A stretch of DNA of 64,000 nucleotides from Rouxiella aceris (lineage in GTDB: Bacteria > Pseudomonadota > Gammaproteobacteria > Enterobacterales > Enterobacteriaceae): the NCBI RefSeq assembly GCF_012933545.1, contig NZ_JAADJU010000007.1, positions 1-64,000 of the forward strand, written 5' to 3'. Position numbers and translations under genes: made by a program. The notes under the pieces are model-generated. The model was not told where the DNA came from and searched no databases. It saw only the letters and a list, made by a program, of their open reading frames with translations. Positions 9,420 through 17,584 of this stretch are shown piece after piece. The first letter of the stretch is position 1; the number at the start of each line of letters is the position of its first letter.

Positions 9420-10622
9420 ATGAAAACGTTTCAACCCGCATTTTTGAGCCTGAGTCTGGCGCTGGCTATCAGTTGTTCCACCGCCATGGCCGCCTCGGTG
9501 ATTATCAAACCGTTGGTGAATCAGCCCGCCGACTTTATTAAGGGCGTCGATATCTCCACACTGACCGACGTTGAAAAACACGGTGGCGTATTTTATGACG
9601 AGCACAATGTCAGGCAGGATCCGCTGGTTATCCTCAAACACGACGGGGTCAACTATGTGCGTCTGCGCCTGTGGGTCGATCCCAAAGACAGCGCCGGCAA
9701 TCCTTATGGCGCCGGTAATAACGATCTCGCCACCACTCTGGCCCTGGCCAAACGCGTCAAAGCTCAGGGGATGAAGCTGTTACTCGACTTTCATTACAGT
9801 GATTTTTGGACCGACCCCGGTAAACAGGTTAAGCCAAAAGCCTGGGCCAAGCTAAACAATGAGCAACTGAAAAAAGCCATTCACGACTATACCCGTGACA
9901 CCATTGCCACCTTTAAACAGCAGGGCGTATTGCCGGATATGGTGCAAATTGGTAATGAAATAAATAGCGGTATTTTGTGGCCGGAAGGCAAAAGCTGGGG
10001 ACAGGGCGGCGGTGAATTCGATCGTCTGGCGGGATTGCTGAACGCGGCGATTGCCGGTCTACGAGAAAATCTCGACTCGCCGTCGCAGGTCAAAATTATG
10101 CTGCACCTGGCCAAAGGCACCAAGAATGATACCTCTCGCTGGTGGTTCGATGAAATTACCCGGCGTAATGTGCCGTTCGATATTATTGGCCTGTCGATGT
10201 ACACCTATTGGGATGGTCCAATCTCGGCGCTACAAAGCAATATGGATGACATCAGCCAACGTTATAATAAAGATGTCATTGTGGTAGAAGCTGCTTACGG
10301 TTATTCCCTGGAAAATTGCGACGATCTGGAAAATAGCTTTACGGCAAAAGAAGCCAAAGAGGGCGGGTATCCCGGCAGCGTACAAGGGCAGGCTGACTAT
10401 CTTCACGATATTATGCAAAGTGTTATTAATGTGCCAAATAAACGCGGCAAAGGATTATTTTATTGGGAACCTACCTGGATTGCAGTAACCGGAGCAGGTT
10501 GGGCGACACCTGCGGGCATGAAATATATCGGGGAATCTGGTAAGCAGGGTAATGCCCGCGAAAATCAGGCGCTATTTGACTGCAAGGGTAAAGCGCTGCC
10601 TTCGCTCAAAATGTTTAATTAA
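9420..10622 (+). CDS. ganA: Arabinogalactan endo-beta-1,4-galactanase (GH53)
   Basis: Cleaves beta-1,4-galactan, the side chain of pectin, to short oligomers. It has a signal peptide ending ...CSTAMA, so it acts in the periplasm. GH53 features: KGVDISTLTDVEKHGG at the start of the barrel, the acid/base Glu in QIGNEINSGILWPEG, and the nucleophile Glu in VVVEAAYGYS. About 400 residues, usual for the family. The ATG at 9420 is preferred over a GTG at 9417 because GAAAGGA is better spaced. The symbol follows the Dickeya gan locus, where ganA is the endogalactanase and ganB the exo-enzyme; in Bacillus the two letters are swapped. Confidence 0.93.
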   Translation: MKTFQPAFLSLSLALAISCSTAMAASVIIKPLVNQPADFIKGVDISTLTDVEKHGGVFYDEHNVRQDPLVILKHDGVNYVRLRLWVDPKDSAGNPYGAGNNDLATTLALAKRVKAQGMKLLLDFHYSDFWTDPGKQVKPKAWAKLNNEQLKKAIHDYTRDTIATFKQQGVLPDMVQIGNEINSGILWPEGKSWGQGGGEFDRLAGLLNAAIAGLRENLDSPSQVKIMLHLAKGTKNDTSRWWFDEITRRNVPFDIIGLSMYTYWDGPISALQSNMDDISQRYNKDVIVVEAAYGYSLENCDDLENSFTAKEAKEGGYPGSVQGQADYLHDIMQSVINVPNKRGKGLFYWEPTWIAVTGAGWATPAGMKYIGESGKQGNARENQALFDCKGKALPSLKMFN

Positions 10623-10675
10623 CCCATGCCATACGTCATATATGATTTCTGTTGTTAATCTTTAAGGAATTAGTA

Positions 10676-12736
10676 ATGAATAAATTTCCTCCTTTAAGTG
10701 CAAAGGTTCATGGCCTGCTGCATGGAGCGGATTATAATCCCGAACAGTGGATAAATATTCCGGGGGTGATTGAACAAGATATTCCGCTGATGAAACAGGC
10801 CCACTGCAATGTTATGTCGGTGGGTATTTTCAGTTGGGCAATGCTGGAGCCGGAAGAGGGAAACTATCAATTTCAGTGGCTGGATGAGGTGCTTGATAAC
10901 CTGTATGCGCAGGGTATCCACGTTTTTCTGGCGACCCCCAGCGGGGCACGACCAGCGTGGATGTCACAACGCTATCCTGAAGTGCTGCGCGTCGGCCGTG
11001 ACCGGGTGAAAGCACTGCACGGAGGACGGCATAACCATTGCCTCTCTTCGCCGCTTTACCGTAGGAAAGTGCAGGCTATTAATCAGCAACTGGCGCAGCG
11101 TTACAGCCATCATCCGGCAGTCATTGGCTGGCATATTTCCAATGAATACAGCGGAGATTGCCATTGCGAGCTGTGCCAGCAACAGTTTCGCCACTGGCTA
11201 CAGCAGCGTTATCAGACGCTGGATCAGCTTAATGCTGCCTGGTGGAGTACGTTCTGGAGCCACACCTACAGCGACTGGTCGCAGATCGAGTCCCCGGCAC
11301 CGCAAGGGGAAGTCTCCATTCATGGCTTAAATCTCGACTGGCGGCGTTTTTGTACCGCCCAGGCCACGGATTTTTGTGCACAGGAAATCGCACCACTCAA
11401 GGCTGTCAATCCGCAGTTGCCGGCTACCACCAACTTTATGGAATACTTCTACGACTACGATTATTGGCAGATGGCGCAGGTGATTGATTTTATCTCCTGG
11501 GACAGCTACCCGATGTGGCATAACGCCAAGGATGAAACCGAACTGGCCTGCTACACTGCCATGTACCATGATCTGATGCGTACCCTCAAGCAGGGCAAAC
11601 CCTTTGTGCTGATGGAATCCAGCCCGAGCGTCACTAACTGGCAGCCGACCAGTAAACTGAAAAAACCGGGAATGCATATTTTGTCCTCGCTGCAGGCAGT
11701 GGCTCATGGGGCTGATGCGGTGCAATACTTCCAGTGGCGCAAAAGCCGTGGCTCGGTAGAAAAATTCCACGGCGCGGTGATCGATCACTCCGGGCGTCTT
11801 GATACCCGCGTGGGTAAAGAGGTTAGCGAACTGGGGCGTATGCTGGCGGCCATGGCACCGCTGGCCGGTAGCCGGGTCGAGGCGCAGGTAGCCATTATTT
11901 TCGACTGGGAAAACCGCTGGGCGATGGACGATGCACAAGGGCCAAGAAATAGCGGTCTGTATTACGAAAAAACCGTGGCTGAACACTATCGTCCGTTCTG
12001 GGAACAGGGGATCGCGGTCGATATTATCAATGCCAACTGCGATCTTAGCCGCTATAAACTAGTGATTGCGCCCATGCTGTATATGGTGCGTCAGGGCTTT
12101 GCCGAAAAAGCCGAGGCGTTTGTCAGCCAGGGCGGTCAATTTGTTGCCACTTACTGGAGCGGCATTGTTAATGAAAGTGACCTTTGTCATCTTGGCGGAT
12201 TTCCCGGGCCGCTGCGGCCGCTGCTGGGTATCTGGGCTGAAGAGATTGACTGTCTGACTGACAATGAAACTAACACCGTGCGCGGATTGCCCGGTAATGC
12301 TCTGGGATTACAGGGGGCTTATCAGGCTCACCACCTTTGCGAGCTGGTTAATCTGGAGGGGGCTACGGCGCTGGCAGTGTATGGCGATGATTTCTATGCC
12401 GGACATCCAGCGGTCACGGTCAATGCCTTCGGTCAGGGTAAAGCCTGGTATATCGCTTCACGTAATAATATCGCCTTCCAGCGAGACTTTTTCCTGCGTA
12501 TTGCGGCGGATCTTGCCTTGCCGCGGGCGATAGCGACCGATTTCCCACCGGGAGTTACCGCGCAACGGCGCAGCGATGGCGAAAGCGAGTTTATCGTTGT
12601 GCAGAACTACAGTGAAAAAGCGAAAACCCTGCATCTACCTGTGGCTTATCAGGATATGGTCGCCGGGGAACCGCTTGGTGGTGACCTTAGGCTGCCCCCC
12701 TGGGGTTGCCGGGTACTCTCCCGCCGGTTGGTCTGA
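10676..12736 (+). CDS. ganB: Beta-galactosidase, GH42 (cytoplasmic exo-galactanase)
   Basis: Releases galactose from imported oligogalactans. 686 residues, no signal peptide. GH42 hallmarks: GADYNPEQW at the N-terminus, acid/base Glu in GWHISNEYSGDCHCELC with the neighbouring Cys cluster that binds zinc in GH42 enzymes, nucleophile in VLMESSPSVTNW, then the trimerisation and C-terminal domains. The start at 10676 follows AAGGAAT. Last gene before a strong terminator. Named after Dickeya GanB (equivalent to Bacillus GanA). Confidence 0.93.
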   Translation: MNKFPPLSAKVHGLLHGADYNPEQWINIPGVIEQDIPLMKQAHCNVMSVGIFSWAMLEPEEGNYQFQWLDEVLDNLYAQGIHVFLATPSGARPAWMSQRYPEVLRVGRDRVKALHGGRHNHCLSSPLYRRKVQAINQQLAQRYSHHPAVIGWHISNEYSGDCHCELCQQQFRHWLQQRYQTLDQLNAAWWSTFWSHTYSDWSQIESPAPQGEVSIHGLNLDWRRFCTAQATDFCAQEIAPLKAVNPQLPATTNFMEYFYDYDYWQMAQVIDFISWDSYPMWHNAKDETELACYTAMYHDLMRTLKQGKPFVLMESSPSVTNWQPTSKLKKPGMHILSSLQAVAHGADAVQYFQWRKSRGSVEKFHGAVIDHSGRLDTRVGKEVSELGRMLAAMAPLAGSRVEAQVAIIFDWENRWAMDDAQGPRNSGLYYEKTVAEHYRPFWEQGIAVDIINANCDLSRYKLVIAPMLYMVRQGFAEKAEAFVSQGGQFVATYWSGIVNESDLCHLGGFPGPLRPLLGIWAEEIDCLTDNETNTVRGLPGNALGLQGAYQAHHLCELVNLEGATALAVYGDDFYAGHPAVTVNAFGQGKAWYIASRNNIAFQRDFFLRIAADLALPRAIATDFPPGVTAQRRSDGESEFIVVQNYSEKAKTLHLPVAYQDMVAGEPLGGDLRLPPWGCRVLSRRLV

Positions 12737-12747
12737 TTTATCCCACC

Positions 12748-12778
12748 AATACCTGTTCAATTGAACGGGTATTTTTTT
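12748..12778 (+). terminator. Intrinsic terminator after ganB
   Basis: AATACC-T-GTTCAATTGAAC-G-GGTATT forms a hairpin with one internal mismatch and runs straight into seven T. It separates the gan operon from the EIIB gene, which therefore depends on read-through or a promoter of its own in the remaining 30 bases. Confidence 0.8.
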
Positions 12779-12807
12779 CTCATTGTTAAACCTGTAAGGA
12801 ATGGCTT

Positions 12808-13128
12808 ATGGTCAGTCTAAAATCTTTTATTCACTATTTTACCCAGCCAGCAAAACCGGAAAAAGATAATAATGTCGATAGTCAATATTTAGCCAATCTG
12901 CTGACCTGTTTTGGCGGTCGGGATAATATTGTTCATATGGATGCCTGCATTACCCGTCTGCGGGTGACGGTAAAGGATCTCGCCCGTATTGATTCAGAAG
13001 GCTTACAGAAAGCTGGCGCGCTGGGGGTGATTATTATTGGTCAGGAGGTACATGCTATATTTGGCAAACAGTCAGATAATTTGCGTGAACTGCTGGCTGC
13101 TCGTTTTTCGGTAAATAAAGACCAATAA
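12808..13128 (+). CDS. Stand-alone PTS EIIB domain (glucose/maltose type)
   Basis: A 106-residue protein matching only the EIIB domain of PtsG/MalX-type permeases: LLTCFGGRDNIVHMDACITRLRV carries the phospho-accepting Cys (DACITRL), followed by ALGVIIIGQEVHAIFGKQSDNLRE. No EIIC or EIIA is encoded nearby. AAGGA precedes the ATG at good spacing and the frame is intact with all key residues, so it looks functional rather than decayed. It could phosphorylate sugar through an EIIC encoded elsewhere, or link galactan use to PTS status; neither can be shown from sequence. Confidence 0.8.
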   Translation: MVSLKSFIHYFTQPAKPEKDNNVDSQYLANLLTCFGGRDNIVHMDACITRLRVTVKDLARIDSEGLQKAGALGVIIIGQEVHAIFGKQSDNLRELLAARFSVNKDQ

Positions 13129-13162
13129 AAAAATGGATAACCACCGAGAGGTGGTTATCCAT
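13126..13162 (-). terminator. Terminator for ganL (minus strand)
   Basis: ATGGATAACCACC and its exact complement surround GAGA (13-bp stem, 13133-13162); on the minus strand a T run follows (13132-13126). It ends leftward transcription from ganL and abuts the stop codon of the EIIB gene. On the plus strand there is no T tract. Confidence 0.8.
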
Positions 13163-13321
13163 TGACGACAATAGCCGGAGAGCATTATTAATCTTGATGA
13201 GGGATTAATAACCTACGTCAATAAAATTTACTAGCGACACAGATTAATCATAAATAGGGTAATGAGCTTTTAGAAAGTATATCTGTTTAAGTAAATAAGA
13301 AACCTTTAAGCGTAAATATTA

Positions 13322-14584
13322 TTACCACCAGGCTTCTACCTGCACACCAAAGTTCCAGGTGTTATTGGCGGTATTGTCCTTAAAGGATTTACCGTTTTCG
13401 CTGTCATTGAGATAGGAGGCAAATACGCGCAACTCAGGACGAGACATAAATGCCGGGCCATCAGCCAGCGCCAGGGCAACGGTGTACTTTTCGCCGCCTT
13501 GTTTATAGTGGCTGCCATCACGGTTATCATCTTTTTGGTAGAAACCGCCGACTTCACCAATACCACGAACATAATTGGTGAACTGATACTGCGCGCGCCC
13601 CACCAGAGAAAGCAGGCGACTTTTGTCGGTATCCTGGGTGATCTTATCGGCCGAACCCCATGTCAGCACATGGTTAAGAGAGAATTTTTCGGTGATTGGG
13701 ATCAACCCGGTATTGATCACGCGGTAACCGGTGGCCTCTTCGGTGTTGTGCCAGGCGTCATACCAGCCGCCGCCCTGGGAAATCATATTCTGCGCCAACC
13801 CTTTGGTGGCGTACTGCAACACCGTCTTGTTGGAGGAACCTTTCCACATATCCTGGCTGATTTCACCGGTCAGCATCACACCGTTTTCGGCATTGTACAG
13901 TCCGCCGTACTCTTTTTGTTTGCTGGTTGGATTAGGCATGGCGTAGTCAATACCAAATTCGGTCCAGGCACCGGTCCACGGCTTCCAGCCGGCATAGCGA
14001 GCATCGAGGTAGTTGATATTCAGATTGTTGTCGTTATCTACCCGATAGTCGATATCGTTATTGTCGCCACGGATCCAGGCGACAGACACTGCGCCGGGGC
14101 CGAAGGAGACATTTTCAATCCCCGCACCGGAACCGGAGATATTCCAGTATTTGGTATCGATGATATGCAGATCGTGGCGCTGGTAGTAACGTTTACCGCC
14201 CCAAATCACTGCATTAGGATCTCCCGGGACCAGACCTTTGACCTGCAGGTTAAGCTGACGCAGGCCGAACTGGGCGTCATTGTTGACGGTCGATTCACTG
14301 TCGTTGGAACCGTCCGACACCATGCTGATCATGCTGTCTACGTAGAAGCTGACATCGTCCTTTTTATACACCTGGCTACCCAGCTCAATTTCGCCATAAG
14401 TGTCGGATTCATTGCCCAGGCGGCCGACTTTATTTTTTTGATACTCCTGCAAGGCACCATCGCTGGAGACACCGACGCCGGAACGGAAATAGCCATGAAA
14501 ATCAACGGAATCAATATCAGCAGCGAACAGGGTAGGAGAGGTCATCGCCATTGCCAGCGCCAGAGTGTGTAGCTTAGTCTTCAT
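13322..14584 (-). CDS. ganL: LamB/ScrY-family oligogalactan porin
   Basis: Outer-membrane channel for galactan oligomers. 420 residues with a signal peptide (MKTKLHTLALAMAMTSPTLFA), mature start DIDSVDFHGYFRSGVGVSSDG typical of maltoporins, alternating beta-strands throughout, GGKRYYQRHDLHIIDTKYWN, and a C-terminal aromatic residue (...VEAWW) needed for BAM-dependent insertion. Divergent from ganR, with operator and CRP-like sites in between. Maltoporin specificity is not excluded by sequence, but the location supports the Dickeya GanL role. Confidence 0.9.
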   Translation of the reverse strand: MKTKLHTLALAMAMTSPTLFAADIDSVDFHGYFRSGVGVSSDGALQEYQKNKVGRLGNESDTYGEIELGSQVYKKDDVSFYVDSMISMVSDGSNDSESTVNNDAQFGLRQLNLQVKGLVPGDPNAVIWGGKRYYQRHDLHIIDTKYWNISGSGAGIENVSFGPGAVSVAWIRGDNNDIDYRVDNDNNLNINYLDARYAGWKPWTGAWTEFGIDYAMPNPTSKQKEYGGLYNAENGVMLTGEISQDMWKGSSNKTVLQYATKGLAQNMISQGGGWYDAWHNTEEATGYRVINTGLIPITEKFSLNHVLTWGSADKITQDTDKSRLLSLVGRAQYQFTNYVRGIGEVGGFYQKDDNRDGSHYKQGGEKYTVALALADGPAFMSRPELRVFASYLNDSENGKSFKDNTANNTWNFGVQVEAWW

Positions 14585-14602
14585 GTATGCCCCATATTTA
14601 TT

Positions 14603-14618
14603 TGTAATACGTTCACAT
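14603..14618. promoter_or_regulatory. Candidate GanR operator at ganL
   Basis: TGTAATACGTTCACAT, 19 bases upstream of ganL. It matches 15 of 16 bases with the site before ganE and ten consecutive bases with the ganK-side site, the best evidence that one regulator binds all of them. Confidence 0.6.
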
Positions 14619-14715
14619 TAGGAGGCTATAAAATGACAAAACGTGACAAACAAACAATTTGTTTATCGATTTATTGTGAGTTACTGCAAATAAAACAACG
14701 GGATTTATACTTTTT

Positions 14716-14731
14716 AGTGAAGGGGATCACT
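14716..14731. promoter_or_regulatory. Candidate CRP site, ganL/ganR region
   Basis: AGTGA-N6-TCACT contains the perfect GTGA-N6-TCAC core of the CRP consensus. It is located about 130 bases upstream of ganL and ganR. Confidence 0.55.
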
Positions 14732-14739
14732 ATGTGATG

Positions 14740-14757
14740 TAATGTGAACGAATGACT
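14740..14757. promoter_or_regulatory. Candidate GanR operator near ganR
   Basis: TAATGTGAACG at 14740-14750 is the exact inverted copy of the 14608-14618 half of the ganL site, followed by a weaker second half (AATGACT). It lies about 95 bases before ganR and may serve autoregulation or looping with the ganL site. Confidence 0.45.
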
Positions 14758-14850
14758 TTTGTGCCATTTTCTTAGTCTTTGGCAAGGGGACTATGTTGAC
14801 CTGAAGCTGCCTGTTACAATCGCAGCAGGATTAAACGCAGAGAACTTAAG

Positions 14851-15924
14851 ATGAAGTCCAGAAACACCACGTTAGAGGATGTTGCCCGTCATGCCGGGGT
14901 GTCGTACCAGACGGTTTCGCGCGTACTCAACAAGTCGGAAAGTGTATCGGAAACCACGCGCCGCAAGGTGCAGCAGTCTATTGAGCTGTTAAGATATGTA
15001 CCCAATCGCCTGGCCCAGCAACTGGTAGGCAAAGAGAGCAAGACGCTGGGGCTGGTGACTATTTCCCTGGCTCTGCATGCTCCATCGCAGGTGGCGGCCG
15101 CGGTAAAAAGCTATGCCAATGCCGAAGATTATCAGGTGCTGATTTCCATGATTGATGAGAACGTCAATTATGCCATACAAGATTCGATTAATGAGCTGAA
15201 GTCGCAGCGGGTAGAAAAGGTGATTATCAACGTTCCGCTGGAAACCGCGGCCGCCGAAAAAATCGCTGCGGATAACAATGATATTACCTGCCTGTTCCTC
15301 GACGTTGACCCTTACAGCTCGGTGTTCAACGTCTCTTTCAATCCGGCAGATGGTACCCGCGCCAGCGTGAAGTATCTGTATGAGCTTGGTCATCGCGATA
15401 TCGCCTTGCTGCCCGGCCCCAAACGTTCCATTTCCGCCAATTTGCGTCTGAAAAGTTGGCTGGAAGCACTGAGTGACTATGGTCTTAACCCGGTGAATAC
15501 CGTGCACGGCGAGTGGGATGCCAAGAGCGGCTATGCCGGTGTCTTGCAGATGCTGCGTGAAACGCCCAATTTCTCGGCGCTACTGGTGGGCAACGATCAA
15601 ATGGCCCTCGGGGTGCTGAGCGCCTTCCATCAGAACCAGATCACCGTGCCGGGACAAAAGTCCATTATTGGCTACGATGACACCAATGAAAGTGCCTTCT
15701 TCTCCCCGGCATTGACCACCGTTTCTCTGGATCTGGATTTACAGGGCAAAGAGGCGGTCAGGCGCGTATTGAGCGCCAGTGAAAATGAGATGCAGCGATC
15801 CTCCTCGATACTGCCGGCGCGGCTGGTTATTCGTCATTCAACCGGGCCGAAAGTTCATGAGGAAAAAGATTTACACAGTATTGCTGAAGCATTACGACTG
15901 ATCGCGCAACGTCTGGAGCATTGA
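14851..15924 (+). CDS. ganR: LacI-family transcriptional repressor of galactan genes
   Basis: 357 residues. The N-terminal HTH (TTLEDVARHAGVSYQTVSRV) and hinge helix YVPNRLAQQLVGK are classic LacI family; the core has the periplasmic-binding-like fold with GNDQMALGVLSAFHQ and GYDDTNES. It is transcribed away from ganL, and conserved palindromes sit at both gan promoters. In Dickeya the equivalent regulator is GanR and responds to galactan breakdown products; the inducer here is inferred. The C-terminal 20 residues (DLHSIAEALRLIAQRLEH) extend past the usual end. Confidence 0.9.
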   Translation: MKSRNTTLEDVARHAGVSYQTVSRVLNKSESVSETTRRKVQQSIELLRYVPNRLAQQLVGKESKTLGLVTISLALHAPSQVAAAVKSYANAEDYQVLISMIDENVNYAIQDSINELKSQRVEKVIINVPLETAAAEKIAADNNDITCLFLDVDPYSSVFNVSFNPADGTRASVKYLYELGHRDIALLPGPKRSISANLRLKSWLEALSDYGLNPVNTVHGEWDAKSGYAGVLQMLRETPNFSALLVGNDQMALGVLSAFHQNQITVPGQKSIIGYDDTNESAFFSPALTTVSLDLDLQGKEAVRRVLSASENEMQRSSSILPARLVIRHSTGPKVHEEKDLHSIAEALRLIAQRLEH

Positions 15925-15932
15925 AGGTAGCG

Positions 15933-15973
15933 GTGAAAACAAGGGAAGAAATATTGTAGTCTCTTGTTTTCAC
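15933..15973 (+). repeat. Stem-loop at the 3' end of ganR
   Basis: GTGAAAACAAGGGA (15933-15946) pairs with TCTCTTGTTTTCAC (15960-15973), one mismatch in 14, nine bases beyond the stop codon. No T run follows, so it is a 3'-end structure rather than a canonical terminator. Confidence 0.5.
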
Positions 15974-16216
15974 AGTATTTGCTGTTTCTCTGCCAGTATG
16001 CGGAATAGCGACTGGGGTCACAGCATATTATTATTATCCCTGATGGAAGTGAGCGGACAGTTTAAAAGCCCTGGCAGGAATACTGGTAATAAAAGCATGT
16101 TATTAAAAACAGTGTTGACACGGCGCTGAGAGTGAGTAGATTAGAACTCAGCACCGGCGCAAACGGCAATAAAATGTTCTTTAACCCGGTCATTAAAATA
16201 ACTGTAAAATCAGTTA

Positions 16217-16478
16217 TCAGTACGGAAGTAAATACAGTGCGATACAGGCCACGTAATATTTTAGTTTGGGATCGTCGATATCGGGTTTACCCTTTTCGAC
16301 CCTGATTTAAGGCCACGTAGTCAGTATCTATAATCGCATGCTGGGACAAACGCGATGATGTAAGGCCTTGTTGTGAAGAGTAATGTTCGCGATTTTGGGT
16401 GTACAATTTGAAATCGAGAATATCGCGACGAAAGTAAGGCAACGCATCAAAGAGTATATATCGCGAGGGTGATGTACC
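16217..16478 (-). pseudogene. Frameshifted gene remnant, family not recognised
   Basis: On the minus strand the frame is open from 16478 and reads RYILFDALPYFRRDILDF, KLYTQNREHYSSQQGLTSS and RLSQHAIIDTDYVALNQGRK before a TAA at 16289-16287. Shifting by one base there continues GKPDIDDPKLKYYVACIALY and LLPY to a TGA at 16219-16217. The composition and join look like a single protein segment with a one-base insertion near 16290-16296. There is no start codon or ribosome site at the 5' edge, so the front is missing as well. I do not recognise the family. Confidence 0.5.
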
Positions 16479-16674
16479 TCACATAACCAGATTATTTTTT
16501 GAAATGGTTAAGTGAATTAAACAGGATTACCATCTCGTTCAATTATTTATCGGAGGAAATGTTTAAATAGCGTTACCTATATCCTGTGAGAAAAGTACAT
16601 CTTTGAAGAAATATCAAGTGTAGTGTTATGTTACTAAGTTGATTAATGTTAAATATCAAGTCTGTAGTTCCTTA

Positions 16675-16706
16675 AAAGCCCTGGCAATCTCGCCGGGGCT
16701 TTTTTT
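16675..16706 (+). terminator. Orphan intrinsic terminator
   Basis: AAAGCCCTGGC pairs with GCCGGGGCTTT (11 bp, one G-T) and leads into seven T on the plus strand. The nearest plus-strand gene (ganR) ends 750 bases upstream, so the terminator probably belongs to an unannotated short transcript, or marks a lost gene. The 15-mer TTAAAAGCCCTGGCA at its left arm also occurs at 16062-16076. Confidence 0.7.
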
Positions 16707-16760
16707 ATCTCTTTTTTCTCGTCATCGCTTCCCTTTACTCACATCCTGGCAGCAGGGAAA

Positions 16761-17573
16761 TCAGTAGTTTATACCTTCGCCAAAAGCGCCTTCCATCAAG
16801 CAGATCTGAGCAGCAAATCGGCTTCCCTGATCCAGGCTTGCGGCCAGCGTTTGCCCCTGGCTATGAGCCAGCAGGAAAGCGGTAATAAACGCATCCCCGG
16901 CCCCCAGGGTATCTACCGGGGTGATAAGCTCCGGCAACTGGCTAAGCCATTGGTTGCCGTCGAACAGTAACGCCCCCTCGGCACCACGGGTGGCAATTGC
17001 CAGTCGACAGCCCGCCTGCTGTGCCGCCTTCAGCAGCGTACGCGTATCCTCGAGGCTTTGCTCTGCACAGGAGAAAAAGCCGTAATCCAGATGCCGACAC
17101 AGCGGCAGTGCCCGCTCGATAACAAAATCATCTGAAAAATCATAAGATAAACGGCCGGGCAATATATCAAGCGCTGGCAATAGATCATCGGCATAGCTAT
17201 AGGCACCGGTATGTATCAGTGCAAACTGCCTTAGCCAGGGGATATCCTCCAGCACAAAATTCATGGAGGTTGTCTGACGAATCCCGCCAGCGTTCGATGC
17301 CAGAAATCGGCGTTCTCCCTGTTCAATGGTCAGGCTGGCATGGCCATTTTCACCCGCTACCACCAGGCAGTGAGAGATATCCACGCCTCTTGCTTGTAGC
17401 ACACGGCGAATATGCTCTGCACCGCGATCGTCGCCAAACACCCCGAGATAAGCGGCGTTCGCCGACAACAACCGGGCGTAGACGCTAAAGTTAAGGGCGT
17501 TTCCACCTGGATAACCGATACCGGTGTGGGTATAACGGTCTATCACATTATCGCCAAGGCCGAGTACTTTCAT
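16761..17573 (-). CDS. frlD: PfkB-family fructosamine (Amadori) kinase, FrlD-like
   Basis: Phosphorylates the sugar part of a glycated amino acid at C6. 270 residues; the ribokinase fold opens with GLGDNVIDRYTHTGIGYPGGNALN, and the C-terminal signature DTLGAGDAFITAFLLAH supplies the catalytic Asp and anion hole. Length and sequence style fit FrlD (fructoselysine 6-kinase). Third gene of an operon with a solute-binding protein and FrlB-like deglycase, 11 bases after the latter, start preceded by AAGGGA. The exact glycated substrate is unknown. Confidence 0.85.
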   Translation of the reverse strand: MKVLGLGDNVIDRYTHTGIGYPGGNALNFSVYARLLSANAAYLGVFGDDRGAEHIRRVLQARGVDISHCLVVAGENGHASLTIEQGERRFLASNAGGIRQTTSMNFVLEDIPWLRQFALIHTGAYSYADDLLPALDILPGRLSYDFSDDFVIERALPLCRHLDYGFFSCAEQSLEDTRTLLKAAQQAGCRLAIATRGAEGALLFDGNQWLSQLPELITPVDTLGAGDAFITAFLLAHSQGQTLAASLDQGSRFAAQICLMEGAFGEGINY

Positions 17574-17584
17574 TATGTTATCCC

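Noticed and set aside
11327-11986. 219-codon minus-strand frame inside the GH42 gene
   Set aside because: Antisense shadow; the sense frame has all GH42 catalytic motifs.
13499-14572. 357-codon plus-strand frame opposite ganL
   Set aside because: It is the antisense shadow of a beta-barrel porin gene; the residue pattern is the complement of porin codons and has no start signal.
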